64,000 bases of DNA from NCBI RefSeq assembly GCF_000195295.1, contig NC_015388.1, forward strand, positions 2,170,001 to 2,234,000, in the 5' to 3' direction. Source of the DNA: Desulfobacca acetoxidans DSM 11109. GTDB taxonomy: Bacteria > Desulfobacterota > Desulfobaccia > Desulfobaccales > Desulfobaccaceae. Position 1 is the first letter of the stretch, and the number at the start of each line of letters is the position of its first letter. Below the pieces are notes generated by a model. It was not told the origin of the DNA, did no database searches, and saw only the letters and a program-made list of their open reading frames with translations. Below are positions 53,571 through 61,592 of this stretch, one piece after another. The position numbers were made by a program, and so were the translations under genes.

Positions 53571-53606
53571 AGGGCGCAATCTCAAAGAGGTTGCGCCCTT
53601 TATATT
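53571..53606 (+). terminator. terminator of the toxin-antitoxin operon
   Basis: GGGCGCAA-T-CTC pairs with GAG-G-TTGCGCCC, a 12-bp stem with one U-G pair and an AAA loop. TTTATATT follows. Confidence 0.8.
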
Positions 53607-53659
53607 AACGCCGCTGAATTGCCTTCTCAGGATTGATCTAGTCTGCACCCCCAGCCAAC

Positions 53660-55261
53660 CTAAAGACTTGGGCCGGCCTGTTTGATCTCCGGCGCCACCA
53701 AGGCGTCGAACATGGTAAAGTTGTCGATGAACATGCCGGCCAGTTTACGCGCCTGGGCATCATAGGCCGCCTGGTCCGCCCAGGTACGCCGCGGGTTCAA
53801 GACCTCCTCCGGCACGCCCGGACAGGTAGTAGGGATGGGCAGACCAAAGAATGGCTCAGCAATCGTCGGAATCTGATCCAGGACTCCCCCCAAGGCGGCA
53901 TGGATGATGGCCCTCGTATAGGCGATCTCCATACGTTTACCGACCCCGTAAGGCCCCCCGCTCCATCCGGTATTAATCAACCAGACGGAAACCTTATGAT
54001 GGTGAATTCTATCCTGCAAGAGATCGGCATAGACTGTGGGCGACAGGACCATGAAAGGAGCGCCGAAACACGTGCTGAAGGTGGCCGTGGGTTCGTTGAT
54101 GCCTTTCTCGGTACCGGCTACCTTGGCAGTATAGCCGGAAAGAAAGTGATACACTGCCTGTTTTGGGGTGAGCTTGGCCACCGGCGGCAAGACTCCAAAG
54201 GCATCACAGGTGAGCATGATGATATTACGGGGATGGCCGCAGACCCCTTCCCGAGTGGCGTTGCTGATGTGGCTGATGGGATAGGAGGCCCGAGTGTTCT
54301 CGGTGAGAGAATCGTCATTGAGGTCTATCCTGGCGGTATTATTGTCAAAGCCGACATTCTCCAATATGGTGCCGAACCGGCGCGTGGTCTGGTAGATGTC
54401 AGGTTCGGCGGTGGGAGACAGGCGGATGACCTTGGCGTAACAGCCGCCCTCGATATTAAAGATGCCGTCCTTACTCCAGCCGTGCTCATCATCGCCAACC
54501 AGGGTGCGGGATGGATCCGCAGAGAGGGTCGTCTTACCGGTACCTGAGAGGCCGAAAAAAATGGCAGCGTCACCTTTGGCCCCGACATTGGCTGAACAAT
54601 GCATCGAGAGAATTTTCTGCTGAGGCAAAAGATAATTTATGACGGTAAAAATGGATTTTTTGATCTCCCCGGCATACTGGGTGCCTCCGACCAGAACCAA
54701 TTTTTTACCGAAATGAATGACAATGAAGACATCGGAGCGGGTGCCGTCAACTTCAGGAACGGCGTGAAAGTGAGGAGCACAGATCATGGTGAATTCCGGC
54801 ACGTGATTGAGCAGCTCCTCTGGGGTGCCTTGTTTGAACATATTGCGGGCAAAGAGGCATTGCCAGGCCATTTCGGTAATCACCCGGATCGGAACGCGAT
54901 ACCGCCGGTCGGCACCGGCAAAACAATCCTGGACAAAAAGGTCCTTACCCTGCAGGTAGGCCAGGAGACGATGGTGCAGGGCAGAAAATTGTTCCGGGGA
55001 CATAGACTTGTTCACCTGTCCCCACCAGATTTTATCTTCACTGGACGCTTCCCGGACGATGAACTTGTCATTGGGGGCACGGCCGGTATGTTCCCCCGTT
55101 CGTACCACCAAGGGACCTAAATGGGCCAGGCGGCCCTCACGCCGCCGGATGATCTCCTCATACAGCAATGGCGAGGCCAGATTCCAATAAACAAAGTTAA
55201 CATTCTTGATGCCATGATTGTCCAATCCATAATGGCTGACTAACGGATTTTGAATATCCAT
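53660..55261 (-). CDS. pckA: ATP-dependent phosphoenolpyruvate carboxykinase
   Basis: PckA converts oxaloacetate and ATP to PEP and CO2, the entry to gluconeogenesis. It contains LVVRTGEHTGRAPNDKFIV, FAGADRRYRVPIRVITEMAWQCLFARNMF, the P-loop IFFGLSGTGKTTLSADPSRTLVGDDEHGWS, and the NIEGGCYAKVI and GGPYGVGKRM segments. The length, 533 residues from the ATG at 55261, is normal. That start has GGAG seven nt upstream; one at 55291 would add ten residues without family resemblance. An acetate- or C1-using anaerobe needs this step to make sugars, in line with the acs and gap-pgk-tpiA genes. Confidence 0.96.
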   Translation of the reverse strand: MDIQNPLVSHYGLDNHGIKNVNFVYWNLASPLLYEEIIRRREGRLAHLGPLVVRTGEHTGRAPNDKFIVREASSEDKIWWGQVNKSMSPEQFSALHHRLLAYLQGKDLFVQDCFAGADRRYRVPIRVITEMAWQCLFARNMFKQGTPEELLNHVPEFTMICAPHFHAVPEVDGTRSDVFIVIHFGKKLVLVGGTQYAGEIKKSIFTVINYLLPQQKILSMHCSANVGAKGDAAIFFGLSGTGKTTLSADPSRTLVGDDEHGWSKDGIFNIEGGCYAKVIRLSPTAEPDIYQTTRRFGTILENVGFDNNTARIDLNDDSLTENTRASYPISHISNATREGVCGHPRNIIMLTCDAFGVLPPVAKLTPKQAVYHFLSGYTAKVAGTEKGINEPTATFSTCFGAPFMVLSPTVYADLLQDRIHHHKVSVWLINTGWSGGPYGVGKRMEIAYTRAIIHAALGGVLDQIPTIAEPFFGLPIPTTCPGVPEEVLNPRRTWADQAAYDAQARKLAGMFIDNFTMFDALVAPEIKQAGPSL

Positions 55262-55569
55262 GAACGGTCTCCGATCCATGCGATTAATCACGATTACTAG
55301 TCTTCACACTACACTGGATACAGGCGGTAAAACGAAAGTCCAAGTAAACGGCCACACCTGCTTTTATTTTTAGCACACCCGCTAGAAAAAATCACCTTTT
55401 CCTTCCTTCTTGCTTTTCTTTGACTGTAGTTACTTAGGCCATCGGGCTTAATAGGGAGCGTGAAAAAATTTTCATAATTTTTAAAGTTATCAGTACGAGG
55501 ATTCGATAAGAACTTTTAAAGAGCATAACAAAATAGATCACTTAGTTCACAATATATCAGGAGGATGAC
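55262..55569. other. divergent intergenic region, pckA and merR
   Basis: About 300 bp separates the two divergent starts. It is AT-rich toward the MerR gene and should hold both promoters. I see no clear palindrome of the MerR spacing and no gene. Confidence 0.45.
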
Positions 55570-55839
55570 ATGATGCAGGAACTTGGGCGCAACATCCTGT
55601 TGAGCATCGATCAGGTGGCCAGGTTAACCGGCGTTAAGAAATCGACCTTGCGGTATTGGGAAAAAACCTTTCAGGACTTTTTATGCCCGAATCGCACCTA
55701 TTCCAAAAGAAGAGAGTATAGCATAGATGAAGTAAATATCATTGAGACCATAAAGAAGCTCATCGAAGAAGAGCACCTGACGAACATGGGCGTTAAGTTG
55801 CGGTTAGGCGAAATAAACGGCAACGGCCCCTCATGTTGA
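55570..55839 (+). CDS. MerR-family HTH regulator, short
   Basis: This 89-residue protein has the winged HTH of the MerR family: LLSIDQVARLTGVKKSTLRYWEKTF and REYSIDEVNIIETIKKLIEEEHLTNMGVKLRL. It has no C-terminal effector domain or metal-binding Cys beyond a final Cys89. Such short forms resemble regulators beside carbon or stress genes and often act by dimerising through the long helix. The ribosome site is CAGGAGGA. It is divergent from pckA, which it might regulate; this is inference from position only. Confidence 0.85.
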   Translation: MMQELGRNILLSIDQVARLTGVKKSTLRYWEKTFQDFLCPNRTYSKRREYSIDEVNIIETIKKLIEEEHLTNMGVKLRLGEINGNGPSC

Positions 55840-56212
55840 TTATGGCTCGACTACCGGTCATCCATCGACTCAAACCATTTCAAAGCGGAGTGGGGGGACA
55901 TCCCTGTTAATATTAACGATATCACCAGGGAAAAACCTCTATCCATTAAACCGCGCCAATCCAACTACCCTGAACTAGTTTCCCACACTCCAGTCCTCTC
56001 ACCATCCTGACGTTGCCAGAGTAAAGTCCGATGCTTATGATCATAGCAAGCTGCGGACTTCTATGGCTCTCTTTTTTTATTGAAATTTTGCTTCACCTCT
56101 GGGTCGGTTGGTTTATAATAGAAACTTCTGCAGTTTTTATAAACCTTCCCTTGACATCGTGCGGTAAGCGCGTCTTTTACAACCCGAAGAGATTAAGGAT
56201 AATAACCGCCTT
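55840..56212. other. intergenic region, no gene recognised
   Basis: About 370 bp between the MerR gene and the secreted AgmX-like gene. A short hydrophobic reading frame at 56031-56216 has no convincing ribosome site and overlaps the next start; I do not call it. No repeats seen. Confidence 0.4.
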
Positions 56213-56662
56213 ATGAAACTGCAAATAAAAAACGCCCTGTGGGTTATCCTAAGCAGCGTCACGGTATTAATGACCTGGCCGGGTTTGGCACCGGCAGAAC
56301 AGACCAATGAAAGACCTGACATCGGAATTTTGCGAATCAGCATTCTCAACCTGACTGTCCATGGCAAACAGGAGGTGTCAGTAGTTCGGGAGGCCATGAC
56401 TGTTCTCCTGCCCCAGTTGGCCGATTGTATCCAGGCTGAATATCAGCGGGTAAACAAAGTGCCGACAAGAATCGTTCTACGCCTTAATGTGGCCGGCTGC
56501 GGCAAGATCGTGTGGTGCAAGATAGTAGACCCGGTCCTGAAGACCCTGGATAATTGCGTCTGCAAGATCCTCCAGCAGATGCAACTGCCGGCAGGCGGTG
56601 AGGAGATCTCCCGGGTGACGGTTCTTTTGGGGGTGAAGATCGATCACCTGCTAACACCGTAA
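56213..56662 (+). CDS. secreted protein with an AgmX/TonB-C-like domain
   Basis: A signal peptide (LWVILSSVTVLMTWPGLAPA) leads to a mature domain of about 120 residues. Its pattern resembles the AgmX/PglI C-terminal (TonB-C-like) domain: VREAMTVLLPQLADCIQAEYQRV, then VLRLNVAGCGKIVWCKIVDPVLKTLDNCVCKIL and a final VTVLLGVKI strand. It has five Cys that could form disulfides. These domains are common in deltaproteobacteria, and their exact role is unknown. The ribosome site is weak. It precedes the LctP permease by 130 nt without clear linkage. Confidence 0.6.
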   Translation: MKLQIKNALWVILSSVTVLMTWPGLAPAEQTNERPDIGILRISILNLTVHGKQEVSVVREAMTVLLPQLADCIQAEYQRVNKVPTRIVLRLNVAGCGKIVWCKIVDPVLKTLDNCVCKILQQMQLPAGGEEISRVTVLLGVKIDHLLTP

Positions 56663-56794
56663 GTCAGGCACCCTGATTGCTGTTTTCCGGTGATGTTATC
56701 TCGCTGCTTCTCACGATTTTTTGCCTCAGTGCTGTTATTCAGATGTATGATCTCCGGGCAATAAAAACCGATAGGAAAAATTGGTCAGGAAATA

Positions 56795-58300
56795 ATGTCG
56801 TTCTTATTGTTTGCGTTGGGCTGGACACCGGTAGTATTGTTGTCCATTCTGGCGATCTGCCTGAAACGTTCGGCCCTGGAGCTGGGCGTCTATGGTTTTG
56901 TCTATGTGGTGCTGTTAGCAGGGTTGATCTTTCAAACGCCAGCATCGGTGGTCTGGTGGGCTGCCTGGGATGGCTTTTTGACCACACTGCCTTTGCTGAT
57001 AGTAGTTTTTTTGGGTATTCTTTTTTCCCAACTCCTCATCGCCACCGGTTCACTCAGACGCATTGTCGCCTGGCTGCTAGGTGGATTAGCGCGACCCCTA
57101 CACCGTCAGATGTTGATCACCTTCGGGTTGGCGAATTTTTTTGAAGGAGCCAGCATTATTGCGGAACCCATGGTGGCGCCGATGCTCGTAGTTACCGAGG
57201 TCAAGCCGGCCGGGGCCGCAGCCCTGTCGATCATCGGTTATTCCGGTCTGATGAGCGTTGAAATGGCGGGAATTATCATAACGGTCCTGGCATTGGTTAC
57301 CGGCCTGCCGTTTTATGACCTCGGGGTGGCGGCGGCCTGGATGTCAGTACCGGCAACCCTCCTGATGGCGCTATGCGTCCCATTTTTCTTGCCGGACGCA
57401 CGAGAGGCCTGGCGACAGTTGCCGTTGATTTTGGCCTGTAGTCTGGCGGTGAGTTTGGCGACGTTGGCAGCCGCCGTCTGGCTCGGGGTGGCCATTGCCG
57501 GTATGGTCGGGGGACTGATCCTAATTGCGATATTGTTGCTGGGCGGAGGTACCTCACCAGACCGGGATCCGGCTATAATCAGAGATCTGGCCCCTTTTGC
57601 AGTGATCCTGGTCCCCCTGATCTTGGTCAACACTATTCCCTGGATGCAGGATTTAACTCTGCGACGGCTCATTTTTACCATCTCCCTGATTCCTATCCAC
57701 CCCATTACCTTTACCCCTTTTTTCTCGGCCTACCTCTATCTCTTTTTAGCCCTGATGCTAACAGTGGTTTTGCTCCGGATGCCCCAAGAGGAGTTGCGGC
57801 AGTTAGTGACGGTAAGCTTTAATAAAGGCTGGCGAGCGCTGGCGGCGATGGGACTGTTTGGCTCCATGGGACAGATTATCGCCTATACCGGTTACGCCCC
57901 AGGTTTCGGACAGTTGCAGCAGCTTGACAACATCCCCTGGATCCTGGCGGCTGGATTAAAAACCTATACAGGCAGTTTGTATCCGTTGTTTGTACCTCTT
58001 TTAGGTTGGGTGGGGACATTTCTTACCGGCTACGGAGTAGCCTCGCTGATGTTGTTTGGAGAACTTCAGGTACAAGCAGCACCGCTGCTCGGGGTTTCAG
58101 CCACCATGCTGGCGGCCGGCCTGACAGTAGGGGCATCTATCGGTTCGATTTCCTCACCGTTGAAGATTGCCATCGCCACCGCCATGTGCGGGGCCATAGG
58201 ACAGGAAGGTTCGATCTTACGGCTAACTATACCCTTAGGGGTTGGTGCTTCGCTCCTGATGGGTGTCGTACTGTGGATGGTGGGCTTAAGTGGCTATTGA
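56795..58300 (+). CDS. L-lactate permease family (LctP) transporter
   Basis: LctP-family proteins import lactate, glycolate or related monocarboxylates by proton symport. The 501 residues form about 13 hydrophobic segments. Family marks are the LLIVVFLGILFSQLLIATGSLRR region, FGLANFFEGASIIAEPMVAPMLVV, ALSIIGYSGLMSVEMAGIIITV, FGSMGQIIAYTGYAPGF, GWVGTFLTGYGVASLMLFGELQVQAA and ATMLAAGLTVGASIGSISSPLKIAIATAMCGAIGQEGSILR. The ATG follows TCAGGAAATA. No lactate dehydrogenase genes are adjacent, so the substrate is uncertain; acetate or lactate would fit the acetyl-CoA metabolism of the window. Confidence 0.85.
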   Translation: MSFLLFALGWTPVVLLSILAICLKRSALELGVYGFVYVVLLAGLIFQTPASVVWWAAWDGFLTTLPLLIVVFLGILFSQLLIATGSLRRIVAWLLGGLARPLHRQMLITFGLANFFEGASIIAEPMVAPMLVVTEVKPAGAAALSIIGYSGLMSVEMAGIIITVLALVTGLPFYDLGVAAAWMSVPATLLMALCVPFFLPDAREAWRQLPLILACSLAVSLATLAAAVWLGVAIAGMVGGLILIAILLLGGGTSPDRDPAIIRDLAPFAVILVPLILVNTIPWMQDLTLRRLIFTISLIPIHPITFTPFFSAYLYLFLALMLTVVLLRMPQEELRQLVTVSFNKGWRALAAMGLFGSMGQIIAYTGYAPGFGQLQQLDNIPWILAAGLKTYTGSLYPLFVPLLGWVGTFLTGYGVASLMLFGELQVQAAPLLGVSATMLAAGLTVGASIGSISSPLKIAIATAMCGAIGQEGSILRLTIPLGVGASLLMGVVLWMVGLSGY

Positions 58301-58649
58301 GGGTATGGCAGAGAGTTGTGCCATTAATCGGATACCGGTTTGGTATTCTGTCGAACAGGAGAAACCCATGAATAGACTTCAGAGAGTACTCTTGACAGGA
58401 AAATGACCCTTGCTGGTGCGGAGTTTCAGAAGCCGGTAATAAACTCAAAGATATTATCGCAACGTATTTTTTCATCATTCGCTTTCCGTTTGCCGTTTCC
58501 ATCTCGTCAGACAATTTCGCCCTAGACTTTCCCTCACAAAATCCGTGGATTGCCAACTGTGTGACAACTGTCCTATCTGTGTTAGACTTTTCCGCTCCAA
58601 ATACATATAACAGTCTAAAATTATTAATAAATTGTGTGGAGGGGCAGAT
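58301..58649. other. intergenic region with a dispersed repeat
   Basis: About 350 bp after the permease. It contains copy 2 of the 28-nt repeat (58553-58580) and AT-rich sequence before the next gene. A minus-strand reading frame here has no ribosome site or protein-like features. Confidence 0.5.
58553..58580 (+). repeat. 28-nt dispersed repeat, copy 2
   Basis: It matches 9005-9032 with one mismatch, and the 20 nt from 58561 are identical. It lies about 70 nt upstream of the start at 58650, much as copy 1 lies about 77 nt upstream of 9110. Confidence 0.7.
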
Positions 58650-58898
58650 ATGGCAGTTATTCTTTTTGATCAGGCCAAAAGGCGGGTACGGCGGCAGTCA
58701 AAAACCCCGCAGGGACCGGGTAAGATTTTGTCACTGGCAAATCTGTCTGATCAGGTTCTGCTTCGAGTAACGAAGCGTCAGGCAGCCCGGGAGATGGAGT
58801 ATTTAAGGTATCTGTACCAGGTCACGGGCGGGGATCCGACGATGCTCCCAACCTTGGAGCAGATGCAGGAGATTCAAAATGGCACCATTGAGTTCTGA
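58650..58898 (+). CDS. small protein of unknown function
   Basis: About 82 residues, starting at an ATG with GGAGGGG upstream. It is basic at the N-terminus (FDQAKRRVRRQSK) and contains LSDQVLLRVTKRQAAREMEYLRYLYQ and PTLEQMQEIQNGTIEF. No membrane segment or known domain is recognised. It overlaps the next gene by 20 bases, so the two are coupled. The consistent codon pattern and good ribosome site support a real gene. Confidence 0.6.
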   Translation: MAVILFDQAKRRVRRQSKTPQGPGKILSLANLSDQVLLRVTKRQAAREMEYLRYLYQVTGGDPTMLPTLEQMQEIQNGTIEF

Positions 58899-59196
58899 TG
58901 TCCAGCGAGACCTGAAAGATGAATTTCACCCCCTGATCATTGAGGATTCCTGGGAAGGAACGATCTATCTGGAAGCCGAAGTAATCAAGGAGTGGCAAGG
59001 AGTGTGCGGCGGCTATAAAATCCTGCGTGATCCTGAAGGACGGATGTATTGGTGGGGCGTTTTCCCCGCCGCCAACGGTAAAGGGGCTCGCCAACGCCTG
59101 GTCTCCTTCCTGAATCGGGACGAGGCGGCGGAAGCATTGGAAACTCTATTTACCGGGAGGAGAGGGCGGTTGGATCATTTTCAGGTCCTGCACTAG
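58879..59196 (+). CDS. protein of unknown function, partner of the preceding small gene
   Basis: It has 105 residues, with strands IIEDSWEGTIYLEAEVIKEWQGVCGGYKILRDPEGRMYWWGVF and a helix ENRDEAAEALETLF-like near the end. It is probably a small alpha/beta protein in the cytoplasm. AGGAG lies seven nt upstream, inside the overlap with the preceding gene. Its TAG stop overlaps the stop of the convergent waaA gene in a shared CTAG. No family is recognised. Confidence 0.6.
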   Translation: MAPLSSDVQRDLKDEFHPLIIEDSWEGTIYLEAEVIKEWQGVCGGYKILRDPEGRMYWWGVFPAANGKGARQRLVSFLNRDEAAEALETLFTGRRGRLDHFQVLH

Positions 59197-60506
59197 CCGG
59201 GAATAAGGCCTTGCAACAGCTCCGCCTGTCGCCTGGCTGCCCCCTGGTGTTCCTCTAAAGCCCTGAGACCGCGCCGGCCTCGCTCCTGCATTTCTTTCGG
59301 GTGGGATAGACAATATTGGCCCGCCTGGATCAATTCCTGCAGGTTCGACACCGGCCACCCAGCCGCTACACTCTCCAACATCGCACGGGCGGCAGTGAAA
59401 TTGTTCAGGTGCGGACCATAGAGCGGCACTTTTCCCCAAGCGGCAGGCTCCAAGATATTCTGACCGCCGTGCGGAACCAGGCTGCCGCCTACAAAGACCA
59501 GGTTGGCCAGGTGATACAGGGCGAAGAGGTCACCGACGGTATCGACCAGCACCACCGACTCCCGGCGCTGTTCCAGGCCGTTTTTCAGCCTATGCCAAGA
59601 ATGGAAGGGGAGACCTGCCTGGCCCAGGAGTTGGCCGACCGGGGCCGCGCGTTCCGGATGCCGCGGTGCCAGCGCCAGTTGCAGGGCAGGGTAGGGGCGG
59701 CATAGGGCTTGATAAGCTCGAATGATAACCTCTTCCTCACCCGGGTGGGTCGAGGCCGCCAGGAGAAGGGGGGCCCCTTGCGGTCGCCAGATTTCCTGAA
59801 AAATCTTTGCCTGGGTCCACGACTCGGGATTTTGTCGCCGTTCAAATTTTGTAGTACCGGTGGTAAAAACTTTACCAGGAGGAGCACCCAAGGCCATAAA
59901 CCGCTCGGCGTCTTCGGCGCTGGCGGCAGCAATTAAATCAAATAGTTGAATGATATACTTTAGATAACAACTGAATCTGAAATAATTTCTGAAGGAATTT
60001 TCCGACAGGCGACCGTTCAACAAGGCCAGCTTGACGCCGCGTCTTTTGGCTGTCATCAGAAAATTTGGCCAGATCTCGGTCTCCAGCGCAGCATAAATCG
60101 TGGGTTGCAGATGTTCTAAATAACGACGCACTGTCCAGGGCAGGTCTAAGGGATAATAAAAAACGTTCTTAGGAGGCGGATATAACCGTCGGGCAACGGT
60201 CTGCCCGGTTTCGGTGCCGGTAGATAATAGGAGCTGCACCTGAGGAGTCTGGTGTTCCAGTTCCTTTACCAGAGGTTCGGCTGCAGCAATTTCGCCTACC
60301 GACACCCCATGGAGCCAGATTCTTGTCGACCTGGCATCATGGTTTTTGGCAGGTAGACGCAACCCTAAACGCGGAAGAAAGCTCTCGCCAAAACCGCGGG
60401 ATTTAAGCCGCCAGTAGAACCAGGGCCATCCGTACAGACCAGCCAACACAGTGGCGCCCTGATATAGTCTCAGAGCACATGGGGGTGGAGAAAATGTCTG
60501 ATCCAT
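59193..60506 (-). CDS. waaA: 3-deoxy-D-manno-octulosonic acid (Kdo) transferase
   Basis: WaaA adds Kdo to lipid IVA at the cytoplasmic face of the inner membrane. It has an N-terminal hydrophobic anchor (GATVLAGLYGWPWFYW), IWLHGVSVGEIAAAEPLVKEL, LLLSTGTETGQTVA, YYPLDLPWTVRRYLEHLQPTIYAALETEIWPNFL (acceptor binding), and the GT-B donor region LLLAASTHPGEEEVI, DTVGDLFALYHLANLVFVGGSLVPHGGQNILEPAAWGKVPLYGP. The length, 437 residues, is normal. The gene is single. Together with gmhA and the LpxL-like proteins it supports a full Kdo-heptose LPS. Its stop overlaps that of the convergent small gene. Confidence 0.95.
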   Translation of the reverse strand: MDQTFSPPPCALRLYQGATVLAGLYGWPWFYWRLKSRGFGESFLPRLGLRLPAKNHDARSTRIWLHGVSVGEIAAAEPLVKELEHQTPQVQLLLSTGTETGQTVARRLYPPPKNVFYYPLDLPWTVRRYLEHLQPTIYAALETEIWPNFLMTAKRRGVKLALLNGRLSENSFRNYFRFSCYLKYIIQLFDLIAAASAEDAERFMALGAPPGKVFTTGTTKFERRQNPESWTQAKIFQEIWRPQGAPLLLAASTHPGEEEVIIRAYQALCRPYPALQLALAPRHPERAAPVGQLLGQAGLPFHSWHRLKNGLEQRRESVVLVDTVGDLFALYHLANLVFVGGSLVPHGGQNILEPAAWGKVPLYGPHLNNFTAARAMLESVAAGWPVSNLQELIQAGQYCLSHPKEMQERGRRGLRALEEHQGAARRQAELLQGLIPG

Positions 60507-60690
60507 TTATTTGTCGCAACTCATCAGTCGCTCAGAGCAGCCGATGCCTATGGGAGAACCTCAATAATGCAGATAAGAGAACGAAATATTAAAACGGTCC
60601 GCAGGTGATTTACACATAATCAGATTAGTTTACATAATATATATTATCAGACTCATCGATATGCTGTTTGAATCCCTCCATGGCCAATCC

Positions 60691-61275
60691 TCAAAATTTT
60701 CTCCGGATAAGGTCTCTCAGATTCTGATAATCCACTTCAACAATCTTCCAGCCGTCTCTATCGGGTTTCCGGGCCAGGCGGAATCGAAATGGCCGGTTAT
60801 CTTTTGGATCAGTCAGTATGACTTCGGCCACATCTCCCTGGCGATTTATCTCAGCAGCGCCCACTATTGTGGTAAGACTGGCCTTTTCCAAGGTATTCAA
60901 CCCGGAAATATAGTGCTGGGTTTGGGTTTTGATAAGCGGCTCCAAGGCTCCGACGAATTTAGGTGTGAGGATGCGGGCCATTCTTTTACTAAGACCCCGG
61001 GCCAGGCGGGAGATATCGTCCTCGCGATTGTTTGATCCTTCGGTCCCGCTCAACCACTGATCAAATTCCTCGGTGGAATGGACCGCCAGGTTGTCTGCAA
61101 TCGACTGGAGATCGATATACTGGAACAGCGTATCCACATCATTGCCCTGGATAGCCTTGACCATCTGCAACAGCGCCCATCGGGGGCTATCATGCCAATA
61201 CCAGAAATAACTCCCGATGAGCAAACCGACCAACCCGGTAAGCACTGCCAAAACCGCAATAATCCGTGAACGCAT
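60691..61275 (-). CDS. DUF2939-like membrane-anchored protein
   Basis: The N-terminal helix AVLAVLTGLVGLLIGSYFWYW probably anchors it. The mature part follows the DUF2939 outline: SPRWALLQMVKAIQGNDVDTLFQYIDLQSIADNL, then a helix and VGALEPLIKTQ, with a final beta region (GDVAEVILTDPKDNRPFRFRLARKPDRDGWKIVEVDYQNLRDLI). It probably lies in the periplasm. The role is unknown. No close partners; the next genes diverge. Confidence 0.7.
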   Translation of the reverse strand: MRSRIIAVLAVLTGLVGLLIGSYFWYWHDSPRWALLQMVKAIQGNDVDTLFQYIDLQSIADNLAVHSTEEFDQWLSGTEGSNNREDDISRLARGLSKRMARILTPKFVGALEPLIKTQTQHYISGLNTLEKASLTTIVGAAEINRQGDVAEVILTDPKDNRPFRFRLARKPDRDGWKIVEVDYQNLRDLIRRKF

Positions 61276-61359
61276 GGTCTCTCGTTCCTCTTTGGCAAGA
61301 ATGTCTAGTTGTTGAATGGTCTAACCCTATGACCACCTTGAGCCGCTGCCCCTTTTATA

Positions 61360-61403
61360 TAAATTGTCATGTTCTGGTAATCACAACGAAATATGAAAAC
61401 AGA
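61360..61403 (+). repeat. 44-nt dispersed repeat, copy 2
   Basis: It matches 26401-26444 with two mismatches (TAAATTGTCATGTTCTGG...AACGAAATATG...). Both copies lie upstream of a rightward gene, and both are followed within 200 nt by a start codon. Confidence 0.85.
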
Positions 61404-61436
61404 GCCATGGTAGCCGCTTGCAATAATGCTTTTTCT

Positions 61437-61464
61437 GCCCACCGCTCACCGCCCACTGCTCACT
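61437..61464. repeat. 7-bp-period repeat, four units
   Basis: GCCCACC, GCTCACC, GCCCACT and GCTCACT follow each other in phase. The pattern is the same as at 10028-10083, and the complement of the 23-unit array at 19136 gives GCTCACR. Confidence 0.75.
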
Positions 61465-61592
61465 GTTTTCATACAATACTATCATGCCTATGATTGCCTG
61501 ACACTAGATTTTCAATGCCGTCGGCCCAAGGACACTAATGGCGCTGATTGCTGATAGCCAAGCGCCTCGCAAAAGGTTATATTACAAAAATT

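Larger units (their letters stand above)
61276..61592. other. divergent intergenic region with repeats
   Basis: About 317 bp between the DUF2939-like gene and rlmI. It holds copy 2 of the 44-nt repeat (61360-61403) and a 7-bp-period repeat (61437-61464). No other feature is seen. Confidence 0.5.

Noticed and set aside
47486-53659. Search for a direct repeat of the tRNA-Leu 3' end as an attachment site
   Set aside because: No second copy of the GGGTTCAAATCCCGC-type end was found within the island.
56677-57144. Open frame overlapping the start of the lactate permease
   Set aside because: It overlaps the permease in another frame, has Arg/His/Thr-rich sequence without pattern, and no ribosome site.
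61266-61493. Open frame crossing the 44-nt repeat and heptamer array
   Set aside because: It is made largely of repeat sequence and has no ribosome site.
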